This document shows, one piece after another, positions 47,691 to 55,904 of a DNA stretch of 64,000 nucleotides. Position 1 is the first letter of the stretch, and every line of letters starts with the position of its first letter. Made by a program: the position numbers and the translations under genes. The notes under the pieces are model-generated. The model was not told the origin of the DNA. It did not search any database and worked only from the letters and a program-made list of their open reading frames with translations. Origin of the DNA: Lacticaseibacillus absianus (GTDB lineage Bacteria; Bacillota; Bacilli; Lactobacillales; Lactobacillaceae). The stretch lies in the NCBI RefSeq assembly GCF_013407595.1, contig NZ_JABEKX010000001.1, forward strand, positions 1 to 64,000, in the 5' to 3' direction.

Positions 47691-48857
47691 ATGGACAATA
47701 TGACCCGCTATGCCGCACGCAGCGGCACGCAGCCATTCGACGTACTGGCCCCCACTGTGGTGGACGGCGTGATCTTGGCGCAGCTCGCCTATTTTCCGTT
47801 CGAAACGCTCGGCGGGGGGCTGAACCGGCTCGACGCGCTGCAGGACCCGGCCCTGCGCCAGGCGTTGGTCCAGGACACCTGGCGGCCAGCGGCCAACGCG
47901 GCCCTGTTGGCGGTGCTGGCGGCACAGCCGCGGTACCGCACCATTCGCTGGCACTCGGCCGTCTCGCAGCTGGATGTGCAGGCCGAGCAACAATTCTCAG
48001 CGATCACCTTCTCGCTGCCCACCGGTGTGCACGTGCTGGCCTTCCGTGGCACCCGGGCGGCCTTCGTCGATTGGAAAGAGGACTTCAACCTCGCCTACTT
48101 GCAGACGATCCCCTCACAGCGCGCGGCCCTGGCCTACTTCATCGACATCGCCGCGCGCTTCCCCGGTCGCTACGCGCTCGCTGGCCACTCCAAAGGCGGC
48201 AACCTCGCGACCTACGCTTACGCCCACGCGCCGGCTGCGCTGCAAGCGCAAGTCGCCGCAGTGGTCAACGCTGACGGCCCGGGCCTTGGGACACCGGTAC
48301 CGCCCGCCTTGCAGGCGCGCGTGCACAAGCTGGTGCCGCAGTCGAGCGTCATCGGGACACTATTCGACCCCGAGCAAGTCTATCAGGTCGTCGAAAGCAC
48401 CGCCCACGCGCTCAACCAGCACGACCCCTTCACCTGGCGCGTGGCCGAGCGTGACTTCGTCTACCGCCCCGCCACCGACGCACTGGCCCAATACACCCAG
48501 CGGAGCATCGCGGCCTGGGTGGCCGGGCTGGACGACGAGACCAAGCGGGCCGCGCTCGACGCGGCGTACGCCTTGGTCACCCAGGGACACGCGACGACCT
48601 TCGCCGACTTGCGGACCGACTGGCCCCAAAGCGCTCGGGCGATCCTGACCGGCCTGCGGCACCAGGACCCGGCCGTCACCGCGCAGTGGCGCCGCGTGCT
48701 CAGTCAGCTACTGGCCGCGCTGTGGCAGAGCCTGCCACAGCCGAAGCGCCCGGACTGGCCGACGTTGCCGGCGCAACTGACGGACTGGTCGCCCCCCAGC
48801 TGGCCGCCAGATTGGCACCTGCCGCGGCCGTTCACCAAGTCGCCACCGCCGCAATGA
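47691..48857 (+). CDS. DUF2974 (Mbeg1-like) alpha/beta hydrolase
   Basis: A 388-residue lipase-like protein. The nucleophile elbow is YALAGHSKGGNLATYAYAH (GHSKG), and VHVLAFRGTRAAFVDWKEDF is the typical oxyanion region. These proteins are found in many Firmicutes; their substrates are unknown. The C-terminal 40 residues are rich in Pro and Trp (DWSPPSWPPDWHLPRPF), perhaps for wall or membrane contact. No signal peptide is seen. ATG 47691 follows GAGGTGAT. It is followed by a parS site and a HAD gene. Confidence 0.88.
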   Translation: MDNMTRYAARSGTQPFDVLAPTVVDGVILAQLAYFPFETLGGGLNRLDALQDPALRQALVQDTWRPAANAALLAVLAAQPRYRTIRWHSAVSQLDVQAEQQFSAITFSLPTGVHVLAFRGTRAAFVDWKEDFNLAYLQTIPSQRAALAYFIDIAARFPGRYALAGHSKGGNLATYAYAHAPAALQAQVAAVVNADGPGLGTPVPPALQARVHKLVPQSSVIGTLFDPEQVYQVVESTAHALNQHDPFTWRVAERDFVYRPATDALAQYTQRSIAAWVAGLDDETKRAALDAAYALVTQGHATTFADLRTDWPQSARAILTGLRHQDPAVTAQWRRVLSQLLAALWQSLPQPKRPDWPTLPAQLTDWSPPSWPPDWHLPRPFTKSPPPQ

Positions 48858-48926
48858 CCCACCCGGGACGCGGCGGGGCCGGGCGGCGCACTTGCACGAC
48901 CGCGGCGCGATGGGCGATACTGAACT

Positions 48927-48942
48927 TGTTCCACGTGAAACA
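48927..48942. promoter_or_regulatory. parS site for ParB/Spo0J
   Basis: TGTTCCACGTGAAACA, an exact match to a known Firmicute parS variant, immediately upstream of the HAD gene's ribosome site (48944-48949). Confidence 0.9.
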
Positions 48943-48956
48943 CAGGAGGTCTCTGC

Positions 48957-49763
48957 ATGCAACGTTCCCTTGTTCTGAGCGATATCGATGGCACCCTGCT
49001 CGACGACCAGCACCAGCTGCCTGCGGCGGTGATCGCCGCAGTGCATGATTATGTCACAGCCGGTGGGCATTTTTGCCTCGCCTCGGCCCGGCCGCCGCGC
49101 GGGATGGTGGCGCTCGCCGACCAGCTCGGGGCGAACGGGCCGCTGGTCAGCCTCAACGGCGCCTTGATCGTCACGGCGACCGACGCCGGCTTCACCCCAC
49201 TGGCCGAGCAACCACTGCCGGTCGGCGCCGCGCAGACGATCGCGGCTTGCAGCCAAACCCTTGCGCAGCCGATCAGCCTGAACCTGTTCGCGGGGCTGGA
49301 CTGGTGTGCGGCGCCGAGCGCCTGGGTGACACAGGAACAGGCGATCACCGGGTTCGCGCCGACCGCCACCGACCCGGTCGCCTTGCTAGCCAGCGGGCGA
49401 CCGGTGCACAAGGTCCTCTGCATGGGGGGCCCCGCAGCGATCGACGCGCTGGCCGCGGCGCTGACGGCAGTGCCCGGGCTTGAGGTCACGCTGGCGCGCT
49501 CCAAGCCGACGTACCTGGAGATCACCCACCCCGCCGTGTCAAAGCTCGCCGCGTTGCGGTTCCTCGCTGCGCATGACCACCTGCCGATGACGGCGACGAT
49601 GGCGATGGGCGACGGCGACAACGATATCCCGATGGTGGCCGCGGCCGGCGTGGGCATCGCCTTAGCCAACGGCAGTGCTGGCGTGCGAGCCGCGGCCACA
49701 CACGTGGTGCCGGCCAACACCGCGGGCGGTGCAGCCGTCGCACTGCGCACTTACGCAATGTGA
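48957..49763 (+). CDS. Cof-type HAD-IIB sugar-phosphate phosphatase
   Basis: A 268-residue phosphatase. Motif I is LVLSDIDGTLLDDQHQLP with the Asp nucleophile; motif II is in LVSLNGALI; motif III Lys is in ARSKPTYLEITHPAVSK; motif IV is MGDGDNDIPMVAAAGVGIAL. The cap domain lies between about residues 85 and 190. Members hydrolyse sugar phosphates, FMN or PLP; the true substrate is unknown. ATG 48957 follows AGGAGG. A parS site lies in its 5' region. Confidence 0.95.
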   Translation: MQRSLVLSDIDGTLLDDQHQLPAAVIAAVHDYVTAGGHFCLASARPPRGMVALADQLGANGPLVSLNGALIVTATDAGFTPLAEQPLPVGAAQTIAACSQTLAQPISLNLFAGLDWCAAPSAWVTQEQAITGFAPTATDPVALLASGRPVHKVLCMGGPAAIDALAAALTAVPGLEVTLARSKPTYLEITHPAVSKLAALRFLAAHDHLPMTATMAMGDGDNDIPMVAAAGVGIALANGSAGVRAAATHVVPANTAGGAAVALRTYAM

Positions 49764-49845
49764 CACGCGGCACGCCCGGCTTAACGTCTTGGCCTTAAAG
49801 TGGCATAATAGCTCTTATCGTTCAATTATTAGGAGATGATTCGTC

Positions 49846-51069
49846 ATGGATGACGCCCAACGTGAAAAAGGCCCCTGGAAGCGCAACCTGTACGTGTTGT
49901 GGTTCTGTACCTTTGTGGCCGGGATCGCTTTTTCCGAGATCATGCCCTTCCTGTCCCTCTACGTCGGGCAGATGGGCGACTTCACCAAGCAGCAGCTGAC
50001 CTTCTGGAGCGGGCTGATCTACGCCATCACCTTCCTGGTCACCGCGATCGTCTCACCGATGTGGGGCAGCCTCGCCGACCGCACCGGGCGCAAGGTGATG
50101 CTGATCCGGGCCAGCCTCGGCATCGCGGTGTCGATGGCCTTGATGGGCCTGTGCACCAACGTCTGGGCGCTGTTCGCCTGCCGCTTCTTCCAGGGCTTCT
50201 TCTCCGGGTACATCCCCAACGCCCAGGCGCTGGTGGCCTCGCAGACGCCGCGGCGCAAAGCCGGGAGCGCGCTGGGCACGCTGGTGACCGGCGGGGTCTC
50301 CGGGACGCTGTTCGGCCCGATCGTCGGGGGGATCCTCGCGCAGGTCTTCTCCATCCGCAACACCTTCTTCATCACCGCCGGCCTGCTCGTCGTCGTGTGC
50401 CTGATGTCCGCATTCATGGTCGAGGAATCCTTCGTGCCGATCAAGCGCGTCAAAGGGGCGCCGCGCGAGTCGCTGCTCCACAAGGTCGCAGACCCTAAGC
50501 TGATCGTGATCCTGCTGGTCTCCACCATGATCGTGCAGACCGGGAACGCCTCGATCTCCCCCATCATCTCCCTATACATCAAGGAGCTGATGCATAACCA
50601 AGGCGCCATCACCGTCGTCGCCGGGGTGATCGCGGCACTGCCGGGGATCTCCAACATCCTGGCCGCCCCGCGCCTCGGCCGCTACGGCGACAAGCATGGT
50701 TCTGGGCGCGTCCTGATCGGGTGTTACCTCTTCGCCGTGCTCGTCTACTTCCCGCAAGGCATCATCGGGAGCGTCGTCGGCCTCGGGGTCTTGCGGTTGT
50801 TCGTCGGCGTGTCCGACGCGGGCCTGTTCCCCACCATCCAGACGCTGCTGACCAAAAACACCCCGCCGGAGACCACCAGCGCGATCTTCTCGTGGAACCA
50901 GAGCTTCCAGGCGCTCGGCAACATGTTCGGTGCCTTCCTCGGCGGCGCGCTAGCTGGGATGTTCGACTACAACGTCGTCTTCATCTCCACCGCCTGCCTG
51001 CTTTTGATCAACCTGATCTTCCTGCGCCTCAGTGAGCCGCAGTTGCTGCAGCGGACGGATAAGGCCTAA
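49846..51069 (+). CDS. MFS multidrug efflux transporter (PmrA/TetA-like)
   Basis: A 407-residue 12-helix drug:H+ antiporter. Helix 1 begins LWFCTFVAGIAFSEIMPFLS; the motif A loop is GSLADRTGRKVMLI; motif C-like FVGVSDAGLFPTIQTL and GILAQVFSIRNTFFI are typical of PmrA-like pumps. It probably exports fluoroquinolone-like or other amphipathic compounds. The start ATG 49846 has AGGAG upstream. A long hairpin follows. Confidence 0.93.
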   Translation: MDDAQREKGPWKRNLYVLWFCTFVAGIAFSEIMPFLSLYVGQMGDFTKQQLTFWSGLIYAITFLVTAIVSPMWGSLADRTGRKVMLIRASLGIAVSMALMGLCTNVWALFACRFFQGFFSGYIPNAQALVASQTPRRKAGSALGTLVTGGVSGTLFGPIVGGILAQVFSIRNTFFITAGLLVVVCLMSAFMVEESFVPIKRVKGAPRESLLHKVADPKLIVILLVSTMIVQTGNASISPIISLYIKELMHNQGAITVVAGVIAALPGISNILAAPRLGRYGDKHGSGRVLIGCYLFAVLVYFPQGIIGSVVGLGVLRLFVGVSDAGLFPTIQTLLTKNTPPETTSAIFSWNQSFQALGNMFGAFLGGALAGMFDYNVVFISTACLLLINLIFLRLSEPQLLQRTDKA

Positions 51070-51092
51070 CGTAAAGCGACTTTAGCCCAGAA

Positions 51093-51150
51093 TACAAGCG
51101 CGGCCCCGTGTCACCCCAAAGCTTGGGGGTGACACGGGGCCGCGCTTGTA
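51093..51150. terminator. Very long hairpin between convergent genes
   Basis: A stem of about 27 bp: TACAAGCGCGGCCCCGTGTC and its complement, with one bulged G, around a GC/AAGC turn. It probably ends both the MFS and the MazG-like transcripts. The TACAAGCG end resembles the dispersed palindrome family. Confidence 0.75.
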
Positions 51151-51247
51151 CGCCATGGGCGTCGCTTGGTGAGTCGTGCTAGTCTGGAATAGTCGTGATG
51201 CATTCATGAGCCGTTAATGATGTCTTAGCCCGTTTACGCCGCTCACC

Positions 51248-51571
51248 TCAAGGTTCGGTGGGCATCGCTTCATCCGGGGCCACCTTGACCCCATTGCGGT
51301 ACACTCGTTTCTCGTTGATCGCCACCTTCGCCAGCGTGGCCTCACCGAGATCGACATGGCCCATCTCGGCGATCCCGGCCAGGAAGATCGCGACGTCCGC
51401 CAACTCCTCGCGGAAGTTCGCTTGATCCCCGTGCAGCCAAGCCCTGAACAGCTCGTTGACCTCGCCGTACAGTTCCAGGAGCTCGAACTGGACGTCGGTC
51501 GTATTCCAGCCCTGACGCTTTTTGTTGGCCATGATCTGCCGCTGCAAGGCCTGGGTATCCACTAACGTCAT
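51248..51571 (-). CDS. MazG-like nucleotide pyrophosphohydrolase
   Basis: A 107-residue single-domain all-alpha NTP pyrophosphatase. The metal motif is seen in ELLELYGEVNELFRAW and FREELADVAIFLAGIAEM (EExxE and ExxD). It would remove non-canonical or excess nucleotides. The start is ATG 51571. It stands alone between a hairpin and murE. Confidence 0.9.
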   Translation of the reverse strand: MTLVDTQALQRQIMANKKRQGWNTTDVQFELLELYGEVNELFRAWLHGDQANFREELADVAIFLAGIAEMGHVDLGEATLAKVAINEKRVYRNGVKVAPDEAMPTEP

Positions 51572-51655
51572 CTTGAACCGCCTCCCTTGTGGCCCGCACG
51601 CGCCCGCGTCACCCCTAGTGGCGCGATCCCCGAGCGGCGGCCTGCGGTGCGCGCC

Positions 51656-53134
51656 CTATTTGCGCGCATAAAAGTCTTCGACGACCTCGACGTCATCGAA
51701 GTGGTGCTTGGTGTGGCCGATGATCTGATAATCTTCGTGGCCCTTCCCGGCGATCAGCACGACGTCACCAGCCTTGGCCTGGCTCAGCGCATAGTTGATC
51801 GCGGCGCGGCGGTCGGAATCGCGGTGGTACAGGGTCGCGTCGATATCGGCGACCATCTCGTCGAGGATCGCCTCAGGGTCTTCGGTGCGCGGGTTATCCG
51901 CGGTGAAGACCGGGTCGGTCGACTTATCGAGCGCGATGTGCGCCATGATCGGCCGCTTCGTGGTCTCGCGGTCCCCGCCACAACCGACGACGCAGAACAC
52001 GCGCTGCTTGGCAAACGCGTTGATGGTGTCGAGCACGTTGTCGAGGCCATCCGGGGTGTGGGCGTAGTCAACGACGACCGTCACATCAGCCGGGTTCGGC
52101 ACGACCTGGAAGCGACCGCGCACGCCTGGCACTTTTTCCAGCGCGTCAATGGCGTCTTGCATCGGCACCCCTTGTGCGTAGGCAACGCCAAGCGCAGCCA
52201 GCGCGTTGTAGACGTTGAAGTCCCCCATCAAGCGCAAGGTCACAGGGTAGCGCGCGCCGAAGGCATTGAGCGTGAAGGCCGTCCCCCGACTGGTGATGCG
52301 CACGTCTTCGGCGTCCAGGCTCCCTTGACCCTGGGTGCCATAGGTGATGACATTGGCCGCGGTGCTTTCGACCAGCCGCGCCCCGTACGGATCATCGATG
52401 TTGATGACCGCGGTCTTCGGCTTGCCGTCTGCGTGGTAGGTGTTGCCAAGCTGCTCGAACAGCAGCGCCTTGGCGTCGAAGTACGCCTCGAAGGTCTTGT
52501 GGTAATCGAGGTGGTCTTCCGTCAGGTTCGTGAAGACGACGGTGTCAAAATCCACGCCCCAGCTGCGCCCCTGCGCCAGCGCGATCGAAGAGACCTCCAT
52601 CGCGACGGCGGAATCACCGGCCGCGACCATCGCCGCCAAGTCTTTTTGCGTGTCGAACGCGTCCGGTGTCGTGTTGGTCGCCGGGTACTCCTGCCCGCCG
52701 ATCTTCGCGTACATCGTGCCGATGATCCCCGTCGAGGCGTGCTGCGTCGCCATGATCGCGGCGATCAAGTGCGTCGTCGTCGTCTTACCGTTCGTGCCCG
52801 TCACGCCGTAAACCTTGAGCTGACGGCTCGCGTCACCGAAGAACCGCACGCTCATCTGCGCCAGCGCCTTGTGTGTGTCCGGCACCTGCACGATAAGCGC
52901 ACCCGTCGCTTGCACCGGCCGCTCGACGATCACGAACTGCGCCCCGGCGTCGATCACTTCCTGCACGTGGTCGTGCCCATCGAAGCGCGCCCCATGGATC
53001 GCAACGAAGGTGCAGCCCGGCGTGACCTGGGCGGTGTTGGCGGTCAACGCCGTCACCTCACCCGTCGCCGCCAGCAACTTAGCGTGGTCGGCTTGGCTCG
53101 TCATCAACAGTGCGGCGCATTCAGAGATTTTCAT
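51656..53134 (-). CDS. murE: UDP-MurNAc-tripeptide synthetase MurE
   Basis: A 492-residue Mur ligase that adds the third peptide residue to UDP-MurNAc-L-Ala-D-Glu. The ATP loop is YGVTGTNGKTTTTHLIAAI; UDP-binding TTPDAF, NLTEDHLDYH with the carbamylated-Lys region, and GCGGDRETTKRPIMA follow. The specificity motif reads ADNPRTEDPEAI: DNPR is the form linked to meso-diaminopimelate, while lysine-adding enzymes differ at the Arg. ATG 53134 was chosen; a GTG at 53152 lies before the GGAGG. It is isolated from other mur genes. Confidence 0.95.
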   Translation of the reverse strand: MKISECAALLMTSQADHAKLLAATGEVTALTANTAQVTPGCTFVAIHGARFDGHDHVQEVIDAGAQFVIVERPVQATGALIVQVPDTHKALAQMSVRFFGDASRQLKVYGVTGTNGKTTTTHLIAAIMATQHASTGIIGTMYAKIGGQEYPATNTTPDAFDTQKDLAAMVAAGDSAVAMEVSSIALAQGRSWGVDFDTVVFTNLTEDHLDYHKTFEAYFDAKALLFEQLGNTYHADGKPKTAVINIDDPYGARLVESTAANVITYGTQGQGSLDAEDVRITSRGTAFTLNAFGARYPVTLRLMGDFNVYNALAALGVAYAQGVPMQDAIDALEKVPGVRGRFQVVPNPADVTVVVDYAHTPDGLDNVLDTINAFAKQRVFCVVGCGGDRETTKRPIMAHIALDKSTDPVFTADNPRTEDPEAILDEMVADIDATLYHRDSDRRAAINYALSQAKAGDVVLIAGKGHEDYQIIGHTKHHFDDVEVVEDFYARK

Positions 53135-53199
53135 CAGAAATAGTTCCTCCACTCATTTGATACTTCTTATTATGCACCGGATCCGGTCAGATTACTCGC

Positions 53200-53724
53200 C
53201 TAAACTGCGTGCCCGGCATGAATTTTGCGCAAAAGCGCACGCTTCTGGCGCGCGGTGCGCACCACGACGACCCGGTGCCCGGCGAGCAGCGGCACGATCT
53301 GCGTCTGCGCGCGCCGGTCGTACGCCCACACGTACCGCAAGAACGCCCAGTATTCGCGATCGAGCCGTTCCGTGAACCCCGGGGCCATATCCGGACGGGT
53401 CGTGGGATCACGCCGGAACCGCCACGAGCGCCGCAGCACCCGCGCGATCGCCAGCAGGCGCGGACACTGCACCCACACGACCAGATCTGCCTCCGCGAGC
53501 CGCAGCGGTAGCGTGCTGCCGTAGTTGCCGTCGATGAGCCAATCCGAGTGCGCCGCCATGAACGCTCGCTGCGCCTGGGCGAACTTCAGCTTGGCGACAT
53601 GGCTGTAATCCATCGCGTGCCAGATCCGATCCAGCGACAGCAGGGGCCAGCCTGTCGTCGCCCGCAAGCGGCGCGCCAGCGTCGACTTACCCGTACCGGC
53701 GTTACCGATCAAGATCACCTTCAT
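53200..53724 (-). CDS. P-loop kinase of the FlaR/adenylate-kinase-like group
   Basis: A 174-residue AAA-type small kinase. The P-loop is VILIGNAGTGKSTLARRL, followed by LLSLDRIWH, WLIDGNYGSTLPLRL and the LID-like arginines in RVLRRSWRFRRDPTTR. Such proteins are annotated as topology-modulation protein or shikimate/adenylate-kinase-like; the substrate is unknown. ATG 53724 follows GGAGG. It may be controlled by the TetR regulator encoded just upstream on the same strand. Confidence 0.88.
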   Translation of the reverse strand: MKVILIGNAGTGKSTLARRLRATTGWPLLSLDRIWHAMDYSHVAKLKFAQAQRAFMAAHSDWLIDGNYGSTLPLRLAEADLVVWVQCPRLLAIARVLRRSWRFRRDPTTRPDMAPGFTERLDREYWAFLRYVWAYDRRAQTQIVPLLAGHRVVVVRTARQKRALLRKIHAGHAV

Positions 53725-53767
53725 ATCTGCCTCCTAATATTTATCGTCACGTTAAATATAAATCGGG

Positions 53768-54277
53768 TCAGCTCGCGTCGATCAGCGCGGCCAGTCGCTC
53801 ACGTTGTTGCGCCTCCACCTGTACATTACGCCCTTCGGTCAGCAGCCAGACCAGGTCGTGCACGCACGCCGAAGCCGCCGCACTGGCACGGTACGCCGCG
53901 GTCGGGCCACTCAGCTGCGGCCGCAGCGTCGTCACGAGCAGCGCGGTCAGCGCCGCCGTCAGGTCGAGCTTCGTCGCGTGCACCTGCAAGAGGATTCGTA
54001 GCGGCACGCGGCGCGCCCAGGCGGCGCGTGTCAATGCGACCGGCCAGTCCACTGGTGCCGCATCCAGTGCCGGGGTCAGCTGGCGTAGCGCCACATCGAT
54101 CTGGCGCTCCAGCCAATCCCCCTTGTCGAGGTAATAGCCATAGAACGTCGGCCGTGTGATGTGCGCCGCCGTACACCACGCCTGCACCGAGAGCTGGTCG
54201 AACCCCACCGTCGCGAGCAGGTCATAGCCTGTGGCATCGATCGCCGCCAACGTCTTCAGTGTGCGCTTATCTGTCAT
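53768..54277 (-). CDS. TetR-family transcriptional regulator
   Basis: A 169-residue regulator. The helix-turn-helix lies at about 20-55 (TVGFDQLSVQAWCTAAHITR, PTFYGYYLDKGDWLERQ). The C-terminal ligand domain has no recognised subtype. ATG 54277. The sequence C[A/G]CGTTAAATA.AAATC occurs before this gene (54329-54346) and before the P-loop kinase gene (53749-53766), which may be its binding sites. Confidence 0.88.
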   Translation of the reverse strand: MTDKRTLKTLAAIDATGYDLLATVGFDQLSVQAWCTAAHITRPTFYGYYLDKGDWLERQIDVALRQLTPALDAAPVDWPVALTRAAWARRVPLRILLQVHATKLDLTAALTALLVTTLRPQLSGPTAAYRASAAASACVHDLVWLLTEGRNVQVEAQQRERLAALIDAS

Positions 54278-54468
54278 TGTGTGACCCTCCTGGATGTGAT
54301 GCCTCTATGGTACCACACAATAATTACAACGCGTTAAATAAAATCCGATCACTGACCAAGTCAGACGGTGCCGTCTATCGGCCATCGCCGGATGTGCACC
54401 AGCGGTAAGCACCCACCGCGCGAACGTGCTACACTGTAGGCGCAAGTTCAATCAACGGAGGTCAACTC

Positions 54469-55188
54469 ATGTCGAACACTTACGATGATCCGTCCTTCTT
54501 CACGGCCTATGCCCAGATGCCGCGCAGCCAGCACGGGCTGGACGCCGCCGGTGAGTGGCCGGACTTCCAGGCACTCCTGCCACCGCTAGCCGGCCAACGC
54601 GTGCTGGATCTCGGCTGCGGCTACGGCTGGCACTGCCAATACGCCGCCGCACAGGGCGCACAGTCGGTGCTGGGCGTCGACAGCTCGACGCGCATGCTGG
54701 CAGAGGCGCGCGCCCACCACAGTGCACCTGGCATCACCTACGAAGCAGGCGACCTGACGACGTTCACCCGCCCCGCCGGCAGCTTCGACGTGATCATCAG
54801 CTCGCTAGCCCTGCATTACATCACTGACCTCGCTGATCTGATGCGGCGTATTGCCGCGATGTTGGCACCGGGTGGCGTGATGCTAGTCACCCTCGAACAC
54901 CCGCTGTTCACGGCGGAAGGGCGCGAACAGTGGGTGACGACCACCACCGGTGAGCGGGTGTGGCCGGTGGATCGGTATTTTGACGAAGGTGCCCGCGCGA
55001 CCCAGTTCCTCGACCACACCGTCACGAAGTATCACCACACCCTGAGCACGCTACTGACTGACGTACTGGCCGCCGGGCTGACCTTGACCGCCGTAGCGGA
55101 ACCACGCGGCACCGCCGCCGACATTGCGCAGCACGCGGACTGGACACGGGCGCCGATGATGCTGATCGTGCGCGGGGAAAAACGCTGA
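54469..55188 (+). CDS. SAM-dependent class I methyltransferase
   Basis: A 239-residue methyltransferase. Motif I is VLDLGCGYGWHCQYAA, motif II LGVDSSTRMLAEARAH, the post-motif SFDVIISSLALHYI and then LAPGGVMLVTLEHPLF. It is close to UbiE/Methyltransf_11 proteins of lactobacilli whose substrate is not known. ATG 54469 follows GGAGGTCA; a TACACTG -10-like element lies at about 54430. The parS-like site at 55248 follows it. Confidence 0.93.
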   Translation: MSNTYDDPSFFTAYAQMPRSQHGLDAAGEWPDFQALLPPLAGQRVLDLGCGYGWHCQYAAAQGAQSVLGVDSSTRMLAEARAHHSAPGITYEAGDLTTFTRPAGSFDVIISSLALHYITDLADLMRRIAAMLAPGGVMLVTLEHPLFTAEGREQWVTTTTGERVWPVDRYFDEGARATQFLDHTVTKYHHTLSTLLTDVLAAGLTLTAVAEPRGTAADIAQHADWTRAPMMLIVRGEKR

Positions 55189-55247
55189 CGGCGCACAGAC
55201 ATCCTTCGATCGAATACAACATCAGGCGTAACATTCTGGCGTCACCA

Positions 55248-55263
55248 TGTTTCACGTGAAACC
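55248..55263. promoter_or_regulatory. parS-like site for ParB/Spo0J
   Basis: TGTTTCACGTGAAACC, 15 of 16 bases of the B. subtilis consensus TGTTTCACGTGAAACA. Confidence 0.85.
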
Positions 55264-55272
55264 GCCCACGCC

Positions 55273-55314
55273 AACCAGGCGCGACGGCCCTTGGGGGTCC
55301 CGTCGCGCCTGGTT
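55273..55314. terminator. Bidirectional terminator
   Basis: AACCAGGCGCGACGG and its complement around a G/C-rich loop, between the convergent methyltransferase and marR genes. Confidence 0.88.
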
Positions 55315-55324
55315 TCTTGGTCGT

Positions 55325-55801
55325 CTACTCACGCTCACGTGGGGCCTTCAGCGCGACGATCTCATCGACGAACTGCTTGAACCGTGCAAGTTCGGTCGGG
55401 GTATAGTGCGCAGCGACCGCTTCGGCCTGCTGGCGCAGGGCGTGATCCAGGGCCTGCTTAGCCGCGGCGACCTCTGCCCCCAGCGGCGTCAGTGTCAACT
55501 GCCACTCCTTGTGGTTGTTCGGGATCCGGTCGCGGGTGAGCAAGCCTAGCTTGCGTAGCCGTTCCACTGCCCGGCTCGCGGTGGGCTGCGAGGTATTGAC
55601 CGCCGAATGCAGCGCTTTTTGCGGGTAAGGCTGGGCGGCGGCGACCGTCGCAACGATCAGCACGTCGCGCGTCGACAGCTGGCCGGCCAGCGCCTGCAAG
55701 GCTGGCGACGCCGTCTCAGCGAACACCCGCTGCTTTTCGGCGTCATCGTTATCATCCAGCGCCAGTAGCTGGTTGATCGAGCGTAGGAGTTCGTCTATCA
55801 C
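55325..55801 (-). CDS. MarR-family transcriptional regulator
   Basis: A 158-residue winged-helix regulator. The DNA-binding part reads LSTRDVLIVATVAAAQPYPQ, NTSQPTASRAVERLRKLGLL and RIPNNHKEWQLTLTPLG. I choose GTG 55801, with GGAAG 8 bases upstream; GTG 55819 is in frame but has no ribosome site. It is divergent from the FMN reductase gene, and the shared region has two ATTCA..TGAAT palindromes, so it probably represses that gene and itself. Confidence 0.9.
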   Translation of the reverse strand: MIDELLRSINQLLALDDNDDAEKQRVFAETASPALQALAGQLSTRDVLIVATVAAAQPYPQKALHSAVNTSQPTASRAVERLRKLGLLTRDRIPNNHKEWQLTLTPLGAEVAAAKQALDHALRQQAEAVAAHYTPTELARFKQFVDEIVALKAPRERE

Positions 55802-55813
55802 AGGGCCACTTCC

Positions 55814-55881
55814 ATTCACGTGAATTAATAGTTGACTTGACGTTGGCGCCTCCCTATACTAGCAAATGTATTCAGATGAAT
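55814..55881 (+). promoter_or_regulatory. Strong sigma-A promoter flanked by two MarR-type palindromes
   Basis: TTGACT (55832-55837), 17 bases, TATACT (55855-55860). ATTCACGTGAAT at 55814-55825 lies upstream of the -35 and ATTCAGATGAAT at 55870-55881 lies downstream of the start. This is a good operator layout. Confidence 0.75.
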
Positions 55882-55904
55882 CAATAATGTTGGGAGGTCT
55901 TCTC

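Noticed and set aside
55814-55825. Fourth parS site (TTCACGTGAA core)
   Set aside because: Only about 11 of 16 positions match; it pairs with a second ATTCA..TGAAT site around the marR promoter, so it is better explained as an operator.
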